Of a stretch of 64,000 nt of DNA, positions 26,522 through 35,558 are shown piece after piece. The notes under the pieces were generated by a model that worked only from the letters and a program-made list of their open reading frames with translations, had not been told where the DNA came from and did no database searches. Both the position numbers and the translations under genes were made by a program. Source of the stretch: an uncultured Lachnospiraceae bacterium (GTDB lineage Bacteria > Bacillota > Clostridia > Lachnospirales > Lachnospiraceae). The stretch is from positions 1 through 64,000 of the forward strand of contig CAMBLG010000004.1 in the NCBI GenBank assembly GCA_945868435.1. Direction: 5' to 3'. Numbering within the stretch: the stretch's first letter is position 1; each line of letters starts with the position of its first letter.

Positions 26522-27301
26522 CTATAGATGAAGAATAAACTCATCCTGCTTTTTGATAAACATGATCAATCCGATAATGAAAGATACAATTCCAAAACCC
26601 AATGCATACAAAAAATATCCCATATTCATGGGCTCACCAAATACTGAAGATCGGAAAATGTCAATAATACAGAATAACGGATTATATTTCAATATCCATG
26701 CCCAGCCACTCTTAATCAATCTCTCTACCGGATAGAAGATTGCACAGGTGTACATAATAAGCATTAACGCAACAGACCACAGATATTCCAAATCCCGGAA
26801 GAATACACCCAGTGTTGCAAGAATCAGCCCGCTTCCAATTGACAACGCCAGAAGCAACAGCAAAGCTACAGGTGCCTGTAGCATATAGATGCTCGGACGC
26901 ACGCCAAGCACAGCCCCCACTGCCACCAACACAATTAAGGAAATCAAAAAGATTATAAAATTATACAAAATACTTGAAAGTGTATACAGGTATTTGGGTA
27001 CATAAACCTTTTTGATCATAGATGCATTCTTATGGATTGACGTCAATGATGCCTTGGTTGAACTGGAATAAAACGAATACAACAAACGTCCGCACAGGAT
27101 ATAGATTGGAAAAGTCCTGTCATCACTTTTCTGAAGCAGAGTTCCAAACACAATCGTCAATACAATCATGGTCAAAAGAGGTTCCAGAAGTGACCACAGT
27201 ATGCCCAGATAGGAACGTCTATACTTTAGCCTTATTCCTTTTTTTACCAGCTCACTCAATAAAAAGCGGTAATTCATAAACGAATCAATATATTTTTTCA
27301 T
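26522..27301 (-). CDS. ABC exporter permease (TagG type, ABC-2)
   Basis: 259 residues with six predicted membrane helices and the family start KGIRLKYRRSYLGILWSLLE, typical of polysaccharide/teichoic acid export permeases. AAGGAA precedes the ATG. It forms the transmembrane half of the exporter with the next gene. The position after LicD and before the TagF-like gene places export within the same expression unit. Confidence 0.92.
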   Translation of the reverse strand: MKKYIDSFMNYRFLLSELVKKGIRLKYRRSYLGILWSLLEPLLTMIVLTIVFGTLLQKSDDRTFPIYILCGRLLYSFYSSSTKASLTSIHKNASMIKKVYVPKYLYTLSSILYNFIIFLISLIVLVAVGAVLGVRPSIYMLQAPVALLLLLALSIGSGLILATLGVFFRDLEYLWSVALMLIMYTCAIFYPVERLIKSGWAWILKYNPLFCIIDIFRSSVFGEPMNMGYFLYALGFGIVSFIIGLIMFIKKQDEFILHL

Positions 27302-27372
27302 ACCTATTCCTTACTTATCTTTACAAAACTTTGCATTTCTTTACAAATCCAGCATATTCTATCACGGAACTT

Positions 27373-29118
27373 CTATTGCGTCAAATCCAGCTTCCACACT
27401 GCCATTTTGTGATCAATGCGCTTCTCCTCAGGAGGGAGCTGCATGTAATCCCCAAATATCTGTGTCAAATAAGTTTCCCAGCATCCCGGTGCCCAATATT
27501 CCCGTCCCTCAAATGGTACCTTTACAAACCTCACAACATCCTTACGCAGACACCGCTCACCTACTCCGTATATTCCATAAGTAACAGCCCCTACATAGCA
27601 AGAACCATCATAATCATAGGCAGTTGCAATCCGATTCATTTTCTTTATGATACGTTCATATCCCACAATTCTCATCCATAGAACCATAGGTGTTTTGGCC
27701 AGAATGCGCTTCCACGAAACACCTTTACCAAGCTTCGCTCTTCCACACTGGATCAAATAGCGATAGCGTTTCATTTTCCGGAAAAGCTTTTCCGCTTCCT
27801 GCTTATCCTCCGGCCAGCCATCCTGCGGAAAGATGTCGATGAACAAATGCAACATCTGACATTTGTTTCGAATAAATCTGGAGCTGTTTCGTTCCAGCCT
27901 GGTTCCCATATGAACCAGTTCACAATAAGGATTCCCCAGTGTTCCATCTTCCCCCGACGCCGCAACCAAGTGCGGTGCTACCGGATCCGTCTTCACAAGC
28001 CTGAGAAACCTGTCATAATCGGGTCTCGGCATTCCAACATCAATATCATCATCCCACGGTATAAATCCCTGATGCCGCACTGCTCCCAGCAAGGTTCCTC
28101 CGACAAGATAGTATCGGAGATCATGTTTTCCACAATACGCAACAAATGCATCCAGCATCTCCAAAAGCAGCCCTTGTGTCTCCTTTTTGTCCAGCTTTCG
28201 AGGTTGCGTGTATTCCCCCAGAAGCTTCAACTGGTGGATTACATGGTGCTCACGTTTCTCCTCCGGTGGAATCTCCATATAATTGCCATAAAGTCTCTTC
28301 AAATACCTGTCATAGTCACAAGTGACCTGCAGCATATATCCTTCAAAATTCATCTCCCGAGTTTTCAGGAAAGCTTCCCGCTCATACATTTCACCAAAGA
28401 AATGCATTCTGCCGGAAGGAATCGTAATATAGTCCGAGTGATTGTCCCTGCATTCCTGCATGCAAAGTTGTACGCGCCGATACAGAAACCTGGGGGCGAT
28501 TGCAAAAGGCGCTCCGATCCATTGTTTCACCCTCATGGCACGTCTGGCCGCCGAATCCTCAGAAGCCAATTCCATAAACTCCTTTCTCCATGCGAACATG
28601 CGGTAGCAGGATAGAAAAAAAAGTCCTGCCTGCACCTTACATCCATGCCATTTTCGTCGGATTGGATTATTGTAAGTATTCTCGATTACAAATATATCAA
28701 TCTTAACACCACAATTTTCTTCTTTCTGTACTAAATATTCCTGAAACACCGTCCCCCGGCGATGTATCTGTATAAACGAACTAAGATACCCCGGTGTGCG
28801 AAGCGGAGCTTCGACATAGTACTTGTCAGGGTATCTGCGTTCTACCTCATCAAGGAGGCTGTCGATATATTCTCTTGGAATATTCAGGTCAATATCGTCA
28901 TCCCATGGAATGAATCCCTGATGGCGCACAGCACCAAGAGCGGAGCCACCTCCAAGCATATATGGAATATCAAGTTCTGTGCATATTTCCACCACATCCA
29001 ACGTTGTTTCCAAAACAATCCGCTTGATAGCCTCTGTCTCGTCCGATGAGAGACGGTGCATTCCCTCTTTCCGGGACAAACGCTCCTTTAATATTTCATT
29101 GGTTTGTAAAACAGCCAT
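27373..29118 (-). CDS. Tandem LicD-domain protein (two LicD nucleotidyltransferase domains)
   Basis: 581 residues with two complete LicD cores. The first (about 30-270) has GGGSALGAVRHQGF and PWDDDIDLN; the second (about 320-570) has GGTLLGAVRHQGF and PWDDDIDVG. Each carries the Gly-rich loop and the Asp triad of this family. LicD proteins transfer phosphocholine (from CDP-choline) or similar phospho-groups to surface polymers. LicD1 and LicD2 are separate proteins in pneumococcus, whereas here two units are fused, suggesting two acceptor sites. No choline kinase or uptake gene (licA, licB, licC) is nearby. Confidence 0.9.
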   Translation of the reverse strand: MAVLQTNEILKERLSRKEGMHRLSSDETEAIKRIVLETTLDVVEICTELDIPYMLGGGSALGAVRHQGFIPWDDDIDLNIPREYIDSLLDEVERRYPDKYYVEAPLRTPGYLSSFIQIHRRGTVFQEYLVQKEENCGVKIDIFVIENTYNNPIRRKWHGCKVQAGLFFLSCYRMFAWRKEFMELASEDSAARRAMRVKQWIGAPFAIAPRFLYRRVQLCMQECRDNHSDYITIPSGRMHFFGEMYEREAFLKTREMNFEGYMLQVTCDYDRYLKRLYGNYMEIPPEEKREHHVIHQLKLLGEYTQPRKLDKKETQGLLLEMLDAFVAYCGKHDLRYYLVGGTLLGAVRHQGFIPWDDDIDVGMPRPDYDRFLRLVKTDPVAPHLVAASGEDGTLGNPYCELVHMGTRLERNSSRFIRNKCQMLHLFIDIFPQDGWPEDKQEAEKLFRKMKRYRYLIQCGRAKLGKGVSWKRILAKTPMVLWMRIVGYERIIKKMNRIATAYDYDGSCYVGAVTYGIYGVGERCLRKDVVRFVKVPFEGREYWAPGCWETYLTQIFGDYMQLPPEEKRIDHKMAVWKLDLTQ

Positions 29119-29119
29119 A

Positions 29120-30175
29120 TTATCTTCCTGCCTTCAGCTTTGCAAAAAGCTTGGTGTTGCGTTCCTTAACATATGTGATTACCGCAGATTCCAGCCAAGT
29201 CAGATACGTATTCTTCCAGCGAATCGGAACCAACATCATCTTCATGTAACGGGATCTGGGTCTTGCGATTGCAAGAGCCTCGTCCACCCGCGGATTATGC
29301 AGCATCGTGCGAATTGCGGCTCTGCGCTCCTTTTTTGTGAGCGTGCATTTGGAGCTTGTCACATTCGCGATACAGCCTACCATGCGTTCAATATAGCGGC
29401 GGGCAATCATTTCTTTCGTAGGAGCATTATCCACTCCCCACTCCCGATAGAGGTCCAGCATCCAGCCATGCTCTTCCTCGCGCTTCTCATACATATCTGC
29501 CCGATATGCGGCTGTCTCGGAATCAGCCCTTGCCCGGATAAAATGATAGTATGCTTTGGTCGAAACCACAACACGCTCCACCTGCTTCATGTAACTGATA
29601 TTAAACGGGAAATCATCCCATAATGTATTCGGAAACCGCAGTCCATGTTCATTCATATAATCCAGACGATACAGCTTGTTCCATGGCGTATACAGCATAT
29701 TGCGGTCAAAGTAACGGTAGGATTCCTCCCGAAAACTTTGGGCATTGTCAAAAACGCGGTCGTCTACACAGATTTTCTCCGTGATATGCTTATCCCCATA
29801 ATAGGTATCAATATAATAGCCGCACACCACCAGCTGTGCATTGTGCTGCTCTGCCATATCGTACATATCCTGCAGCATCGTTTTTTCTGCCCAGTCATCC
29901 GAATCCATAAAATACACATAGGTTCCGCGGGCAATATCAATCGCCGTGTTTCGGGCACTTGGCGCTCCACCGTTTTCTTTATGAATGACCTGAATTCGTG
30001 CATCCTTTGCAGCATACTCGTCGCAAATCTCTCCACTTTTGTCTTTTGTTCCATCATCCACAATCAGCAGCTCGTAATCTGTAAATGTCTGATTCAAAAT
30101 GCTTTCGATGGCTTTACCGACATACTGTTCTACATTGTATACCGGCATTATAATGCTGATCTTAATGTCACTCAT
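29120..30175 (-). CDS. Family 2 glycosyltransferase
   Basis: 351 residues, GT-A fold: N-terminal SIIMPVYNVEQYV, VDDGTKDKSG, GGAPSARNTAI, and the metal-binding YFMDSDDW near residue 100. The C-terminal half is helical and basic. It adds a sugar to the lipid-linked surface polymer on the cytosolic side. It lies one base from licD and 16 bases from the initiating transferase, so it is the likely second-step enzyme. Donor and acceptor are unknown. Confidence 0.9.
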   Translation of the reverse strand: MSDIKISIIMPVYNVEQYVGKAIESILNQTFTDYELLIVDDGTKDKSGEICDEYAAKDARIQVIHKENGGAPSARNTAIDIARGTYVYFMDSDDWAEKTMLQDMYDMAEQHNAQLVVCGYYIDTYYGDKHITEKICVDDRVFDNAQSFREESYRYFDRNMLYTPWNKLYRLDYMNEHGLRFPNTLWDDFPFNISYMKQVERVVVSTKAYYHFIRARADSETAAYRADMYEKREEEHGWMLDLYREWGVDNAPTKEMIARRYIERMVGCIANVTSSKCTLTKKERRAAIRTMLHNPRVDEALAIARPRSRYMKMMLVPIRWKNTYLTWLESAVITYVKERNTKLFAKLKAGR

Positions 30176-30191
30176 TCCTGCTCCTAACTGT

Positions 30192-31547
30192 CTATTGTTT
30201 CATGGCTGTCGTCTGCTCCGCATCCACGCCTTCCGTATTTTCCCGTACAAAGAGAATCTTAAAGGTCAAAAACAGGATTTTGATATCCAGCCACGCAGAA
30301 TAATTCTCAATATAAGTCAGATCCAGCTTCAGTTTGTCATACGGAGTCGTATTATATTTTCCATATACCTGTGCATATCCTGTAAGCCCTGCCTTTACTT
30401 TAAGGCGCAGGCAGAACTCCGGAATTTCCTCTGTATACTGATCCGCAATAATCTGACGCTCCGGTCTCGGTCCCACCACAGACATTTCACCTTTCAAAAT
30501 ATTGAAAAGCTGTGGAAGCTCGTCAAAGTGAATTGCCCGAATAATACGTCCAACCGGAGTCACACGTGCATCTCCCTTGGCCGCAAGTCTGGCTCCTTCA
30601 TCCTCAGAATGAACGGTCATACTTCGGAATTTATAGATCATAAATGGCTTGCCGTCCTTGGTCAGCCGTTCCTGCTTATACAGGATCGGGCCACCATCAT
30701 ACAGCTTGATTGCCAGGACAATAATCAACATAAACGGAGAAGCAATCACGATTCCAATCAATGAGAGCACAATATCCATCATACGTTTCACAAACAGATC
30801 AACAATACTTAATCCCTGATTTCTGGAAAGCAAAAGTGGCGTGTCAAACAAATGAATGTCATCGGCTCCACGGAATAAAATATCCGAAATCTTTGGTGTC
30901 ACATACGTACGGACGGATTCCTGATAACAGTACTTCATGATCTGATTTCTCGCCTCTGCCGGCAAATCACACAGCACAACGGCATTATATCCGAGAATCA
31001 TCTCATACAGCTTCTCATATCCGATCCGATAGCTCACCGAAGCACAGATATCATACTTATCTTTTCTGGTATTAATTTTCTCGATCAGATCATCCGGCGA
31101 ATAATTTCCATAGATTACCAGCATCTGACGCGGCGGATACAACCGCTGATATCCCTTTCGGACCAGAATCACCCACGGAACAATGAACAGAATCTCCACG
31201 AATAACATGAATATCAATGGTTTCGGATCCATATAATCATTGGTGATCAGACAGATTTCAAAATACGCAACAACATCCGCCAGAATCACCGCCAAAATCT
31301 GTGACAGAATGATATCTGCCACACGCATATACCCGATTCGGTAACCTCCGAACATCCGGGTAAAAAAGAAGACGATCAAGGCATAAAAACCGATGACTGC
31401 CCAGTTACCTCTTCGGAAGAACACATCCGCCTTACTCATCTGGGGCACATAGCACATATACCATACCCATCCAAAACAGGCTGTCTCGAATGCCAGTGTC
31501 AGAACATTTGCAACAAAATTAAGTAAATGCTTATACTTCTCTTTCAT
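30192..31547 (-). CDS. Polyprenyl-phosphate sugar-1-phosphate transferase (polyisoprenyl PHPT)
   Basis: About 451 residues: four N-terminal membrane helices, a CoA-binding-like central region, a further membrane segment (SLIGIVIASPFMLIIVLAI), and the C-terminal bacterial sugar transferase domain. The latter has YKFRSM, FDELPQLFNILKGEMS, VGPRPE and AGLTGYAQVYG. It loads the first sugar phosphate onto undecaprenyl phosphate and so starts the glycopolymer. ATG 31547 gives the usual length; a TTG nine codons earlier carries a nearer ribosome site. This gene follows ptsH by about 70 bases with no terminator visible between. Confidence 0.92.
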   Translation of the reverse strand: MKEKYKHLLNFVANVLTLAFETACFGWVWYMCYVPQMSKADVFFRRGNWAVIGFYALIVFFFTRMFGGYRIGYMRVADIILSQILAVILADVVAYFEICLITNDYMDPKPLIFMLFVEILFIVPWVILVRKGYQRLYPPRQMLVIYGNYSPDDLIEKINTRKDKYDICASVSYRIGYEKLYEMILGYNAVVLCDLPAEARNQIMKYCYQESVRTYVTPKISDILFRGADDIHLFDTPLLLSRNQGLSIVDLFVKRMMDIVLSLIGIVIASPFMLIIVLAIKLYDGGPILYKQERLTKDGKPFMIYKFRSMTVHSEDEGARLAAKGDARVTPVGRIIRAIHFDELPQLFNILKGEMSVVGPRPERQIIADQYTEEIPEFCLRLKVKAGLTGYAQVYGKYNTTPYDKLKLDLTYIENYSAWLDIKILFLTFKILFVRENTEGVDAEQTTAMKQ

Positions 31548-31619
31548 AATATAAATTATCCTCTTCAAAGGCAAATCTATTCAAACGATTGCCTTTTCAT
31601 ATGTATCAATGGCGGTTCT

Positions 31620-31883
31620 CTACTCACCCAGACCATTTTCAATAAATGCGATCAGAGTCTTCAATGCCTCATTCTCATCTTCACCCTCACACACCAGGGT
31701 AATCTCATCCCCGGACTTGATGCAGGCGCCAAGAACACTTAGCACACTCTTTGCATTCGCAATATTTCCACCATACTCAAAGGTCACCTTACATTTAAAT
31801 TTCATTGCCTCTTTGCAGAGATTTCCTGCAGGACGAAGATGAAGTCCCGTTGGATTTGTAATCTTAATAGTCTGTGATACCAC
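31620..31883 (-). CDS. ptsH: Phosphocarrier protein HPr
   Basis: 87 residues, starting at a GTG eight bases after AAGGAGG. This start places the phospho-accepting histidine exactly at position 15 (TGLHLRPAG) and the regulatory serine at 46 (AKSVLS), as in Firmicutes HPr. It therefore looks competent both for PTS phosphotransfer and for HPr kinase/CcpA signalling; the presence of His15 rules out Crh. It lies between glmM and the initiating glycosyl transferase, an unusual place without ptsI. The ptsH leader shares a 22-base motif with the UDP-sugar pyrophosphorylase leader. Confidence 0.93.
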   Translation of the reverse strand: MVSQTIKITNPTGLHLRPAGNLCKEAMKFKCKVTFEYGGNIANAKSVLSVLGACIKSGDEITLVCEGEDENEALKTLIAFIENGLGE

Positions 31884-31898
31884 GTAACATACCTCCTT

Positions 31899-31920
31899 TT
31901 TGAACACCGGTCCATGCAAA
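31899..31920 (-). promoter_or_regulatory. Leader motif before ptsH, shared with 11056-11077
   Basis: Minus strand TTTGCATGGACCGGTGTTCAAA, immediately before the AAGGAGG of ptsH, differs at one base from the copy before the UDP-sugar pyrophosphorylase. An ATG inside it (31915) opens a second-frame reading that also begins MDRCSK and runs into ptsH. It could be a leader-peptide start, a translational control site or a DNA operator. Confidence 0.4.
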
Positions 31921-31931
31921 CGCCGGTATTG

Positions 31932-33281
31932 TCACAACATTACATTCGTAATCAGATTTGCCAGTTTTCTGGCTTCCGCATCAATAATCTGTTGATCTTT
32001 CCCTTCAATCATAACCCGGACAAGCGGTTCTGTTCCTGATGGACGAATCAAAACTCTTCCCTCTCCGGCAAATTTTTCCTCCAACGCGTGGATTGCTTCC
32101 GCAATCTCCGCATACTCCATGTAACTTTCCTTCTTGTGGTTCGGAACCTTCGCGTTGACAAGAGCCTGCGGCAATACCTCCATGACTTTGGACAATTCTG
32201 ACAGCCTTTCTCCGGTTTCCACCATAACCTGCAGCAGATGCAACGCGGTCAATAGACCATCTCCGGTTGTGTTATCATCCAAAAAAATCACATGTCCTGA
32301 CTGTTCTCCACCAAGGTTGTATCCGTTTTCCCGCATATTCTCCAAAACATACCGGTCCCCTACCTTTGTCTTTTCAATATGAATCCCCTGCTTTTCTCCC
32401 ATAATGGAAAATCCCAGGTTTGTCATGATCGTTACCACAATGGTATCCTTGGCAAGCTTCCCCTTTTTCTTCAAAAAATTGCCGCAGATAGCCATAATCT
32501 CATCGCCATCCACCAGCTTACCATTCTCATCCACCGCAAGCATCCGGTCCGCATCCCCATCAAAGGCAATTCCCACATCCGCCTTCTCCAGAACCACACG
32601 AGCCCGAAGTTCATCCATGTGTGTGGATCCACAGTTGGCATTAATATTCGTTCCATCCGGATTGGTGTGAATAGCAATCAGGTTCGCACCCAAATCCTTC
32701 ATGGTCTTGACGGAAGTATAAGAGCTTGCTCCCTCAGCGCAATCCACTACGATCTTTAACCCTGACAGATCTACCGGCACCTTTTTCTTTTCAAACTCGA
32801 CATACTCGTCTACGATATCCATGCGGTATTCAACACGCCCAACCCCCGGCCCGATTGGGAATACAACATCCTCCATATCATTTTGGATCAACGCTTCAAT
32901 CTCATCCTCCAACTGATCGGACAGCTTATACCCCTCTCCGTTAAAAAACTTGATTCCATTGAACTCCATGGGATTGTGTGATGCCGAAATCACTACTCCT
33001 GCATCTACTTTGTGTTTGCGCGTAAGATACGCAATTGCCGGTGTCGGTGCAACCCCAACATAGATTGCATTTGCTCCCACAGAGCATATTCCTGCCATCA
33101 ATGCATTTGCCAACATCCCCCCGGAGATACGGGTGTCACAGCCAACGATAATGGTAGGCTGATGTGATTGTTCCTTGGTAAGCACATACGCACCCGCCTG
33201 CCCCAGCTTCATCGCCAGATCAATTGTAAGTTCTGTCCCGGCAACACCACGCACACCATCAGTTCCAAACATTCTTGCCAT
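31932..33281 (-). CDS. glmM: Phosphoglucosamine mutase
   Basis: 449-residue mutase converting glucosamine-6-P to glucosamine-1-P for UDP-GlcNAc and peptidoglycan. Motifs: FGTDGVRG start, phosphoserine Ser101 in SASHNP, metal loop DGDADR, and [18 protein letters not shown] lies nine bases upstream. It is third in the conserved cdaA-cdaR-glmM order; GlmM binds and restrains CdaA in other Firmicutes, so cotranscription fits c-di-AMP control of the wall precursor pool. Confidence 0.97.
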   Translation of the reverse strand: MARMFGTDGVRGVAGTELTIDLAMKLGQAGAYVLTKEQSHQPTIIVGCDTRISGGMLANALMAGICSVGANAIYVGVAPTPAIAYLTRKHKVDAGVVISASHNPMEFNGIKFFNGEGYKLSDQLEDEIEALIQNDMEDVVFPIGPGVGRVEYRMDIVDEYVEFEKKKVPVDLSGLKIVVDCAEGASSYTSVKTMKDLGANLIAIHTNPDGTNINANCGSTHMDELRARVVLEKADVGIAFDGDADRMLAVDENGKLVDGDEIMAICGNFLKKKGKLAKDTIVVTIMTNLGFSIMGEKQGIHIEKTKVGDRYVLENMRENGYNLGGEQSGHVIFLDDNTTGDGLLTALHLLQVMVETGERLSELSKVMEVLPQALVNAKVPNHKKESYMEYAEIAEAIHALEEKFAGEGRVLIRPSGTEPLVRVMIEGKDQQIIDAEARKLANLITNVML

Positions 33282-33302
33282 TTACTTTAACTCCTTGCTA
33301 CT

Positions 33303-34655
33303 CTATTCATTTTCAATCCCGGACTCATTATCCGGTCCATTCGTATTTTCTTCCTCATCAGATGGTGTATCCCCACCTGCATCATCCTCATTACCGGGAT
33401 CATCCACAATCGAAATGGTGACCTCCACCGTAATCATCTGATAAGCATAATTCTGGCTGTCAAGATCCAGCACAACCGGAACCTGATGTGTGCCCACACT
33501 CAGCCCTGACACATCAATTGTTCCCGTAATTTGGTCTGCATTCAACAGATTCAAGTTACTCTGCAGCGCACTGATTGTTGCATAGATCGTCGCATCCTTA
33601 AAGGTAATCTCGTGACCTTCCTCCAACCCCAGCACAGTAATCTGATTCACACTGATCGGATAACTCTGAGCCTTGTACGGTTCAATTCTTACAGTAACTG
33701 CGACTTTTGCATCCGCGCTGTCTACCAGTGCTACTCCCTCCGGCAAAAATTCCGTAATATCAATTGTAGTCGTCAGATCCTCCCGTAATCCGCTGACATT
33801 CAACAGTTCCTCCGGAATCGTTATGGTGGTAAGCGGGTTTACAACGGATGCCGCCCCTTTCACCGCAATCACTGCCGGGTCACTGGTAATGCCCACAACA
33901 TTATATTCGCCTCCCGGTGTTCCAACTGTGGAAAAGGCCAGCTTTAACTCCTTAACCACAAGGATCTTGGCAGACACCGTCACCGTTGTATTGCTGATTG
34001 TCAGTCTTGTTGTATCCACTTCCTTACCATTCTCATCATAAAGAACAGGGACAACATTATCAGACAAGTTGACAGACATCCCTTCCACATCGATTGTTGC
34101 CACCGCACTGTTGATGGTGCTGACAATGGATGCCGGTCCCGAAACTTTAAGCACATTCGGATTTGTCACTGTGACATCTCCAAGAGCATATCCCTCCGCC
34201 ACCGTACCACTGGTATCCGCCGAAATCACAAGACGCTTGCTCATCAGATCCTCCAGCGATATTTTCAAATATTTCTTGTTCGGATAATTGAGAGAGCTGT
34301 TGGATCTTACGCTGCTGATCTCAATCGGAACATTTGCAGTCACTCCATCCTCATTCAGCACCATACGGCTCATATCGGCAGTTGCCCGAAAATCCGTATT
34401 CTCCAAATTTTTAAGTATGCTCCGCTTGCCCGTTACCGCAAACGTAACAACGTTACTTCCATCCAAAACCTCATAACACTTGTTCTGCTCTGTGATAACA
34501 GAAGTATTCTCAATTGTAACACTGGCAGTATAGGTTTTGGTCTGCTTGGGGTCATCGATATTATATACGGCAAGCCATAAAATAAATGCTAATGCAACCG
34601 CCAGAATCTTGAATCCCAGATTATTGGTCAAGGCTTTTAAAAACTTATTTCCCAT
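33303..34655 (-). CDS. cdaR: YbbR-domain regulator of diadenylate cyclase
   Basis: 450 residues: a single N-terminal membrane helix (about 10-30, LGFKILAVALAFILWLAVY), then about four extracytoplasmic YbbR repeats, and an acidic Asp/Glu/Asn-rich tail. CdaR is the membrane partner that modulates CdaA. Its start overlaps the cdaA end by 11 bases (34645-34655), showing coupled translation. The acidic tail (about 420-450) is not conserved in the family and is likely unstructured. Confidence 0.93.
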   Translation of the reverse strand: MGNKFLKALTNNLGFKILAVALAFILWLAVYNIDDPKQTKTYTASVTIENTSVITEQNKCYEVLDGSNVVTFAVTGKRSILKNLENTDFRATADMSRMVLNEDGVTANVPIEISSVRSNSSLNYPNKKYLKISLEDLMSKRLVISADTSGTVAEGYALGDVTVTNPNVLKVSGPASIVSTINSAVATIDVEGMSVNLSDNVVPVLYDENGKEVDTTRLTISNTTVTVSAKILVVKELKLAFSTVGTPGGEYNVVGITSDPAVIAVKGAASVVNPLTTITIPEELLNVSGLREDLTTTIDITEFLPEGVALVDSADAKVAVTVRIEPYKAQSYPISVNQITVLGLEEGHEITFKDATIYATISALQSNLNLLNADQITGTIDVSGLSVGTHQVPVVLDLDSQNYAYQMITVEVTISIVDDPGNEDDAGGDTPSDEEENTNGPDNESGIENE

Positions 34656-35526
34656 TCTTCAGCCTCCTTTTCAGCAATTCCAAACCGGTTGCTTCGTGAT
34701 TACGGTTCTGCAGGTACTGAAGTTTTTCTCTCAAAAACTCTGCATTCACATCGGGATAAAGCTGACCGCGGATCGCAATCGATACTTTTCCGGTCTCCTC
34801 CGAAACAACAATTGTCATCGAATCGCTGACTTCACTGATTCCAACCGCAGCACGATGTCTGGTTCCCAGATCCTTGCTCAGGGAAAGACTGTCGGACAAC
34901 GGAAGATAACAGGTCGCGGAAATCACACGATCTCCACGCACAATAACTGCGCCGTCATGAAGCGGTGTATTTTTCTCGAATATATTGATCAAAAGCTGAC
35001 TGGTCAATATCGCATCCACATCAATACCGGTTCGTACATATTCATTGAGTAAAATCTCATCCTCAATCACGATCAGCGCCCCGGTTTTGACCTTGCCCAT
35101 GGCATAGCAGGCGCGAATCAATTCCTCAATGGTCTTATCCGAAAACTTATTCTGGTCTGTCCGGTTAATATTGAACAGACGCCCAAATAGGTTTTTCCCA
35201 CCAAGATTCTCCAGCGCTTTGCGAAGCTCCGGCTGGAAGATGATCACAAGCGCGATCAACCCTACATTCAGTGTATTCTGTGCAAGCCAGAGTATTGTAT
35301 TCATCTGGAAGATTGCCGCAATTAAAACAAAGACCAGTATTACCAGAATTCCCTTGAACAGATTCCACGCGCGTGTACTCTTAATCCAGAGTAAAATGTG
35401 ATAAAAAAGGAAAGAAATAATAAGGATTTCCACCACATCCACCCAGGACATACTGATATCCGGTAAGCCCAGTATTGTGGACGCTTTATCATAGAATTCA
35501 CTTAACATTCCTGCAAACTGCTGCAT
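34645..35526 (-). CDS. cdaA: Membrane diadenylate cyclase
   Basis: 293 residues: three membrane helices in the first 100 residues and a cytosolic DAC domain with DGAVIV (191-196) and the TRHRAAVG motif (RHR at 223-225). It makes cyclic di-AMP from two ATP; c-di-AMP controls potassium, osmotic balance and wall homeostasis. Two uncharacterised membrane proteins lie directly upstream (32-base gap), and cdaR and glmM follow. Confidence 0.96.
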   Translation of the reverse strand: MQQFAGMLSEFYDKASTILGLPDISMSWVDVVEILIISFLFYHILLWIKSTRAWNLFKGILVILVFVLIAAIFQMNTILWLAQNTLNVGLIALVIIFQPELRKALENLGGKNLFGRLFNINRTDQNKFSDKTIEELIRACYAMGKVKTGALIVIEDEILLNEYVRTGIDVDAILTSQLLINIFEKNTPLHDGAVIVRGDRVISATCYLPLSDSLSLSKDLGTRHRAAVGISEVSDSMTIVVSEETGKVSIAIRGQLYPDVNAEFLREKLQYLQNRNHEATGLELLKRRLKNGK

Positions 35527-35558
35527 CTCTCTCTCCTTTCCCTAAACAGTTACAATAT

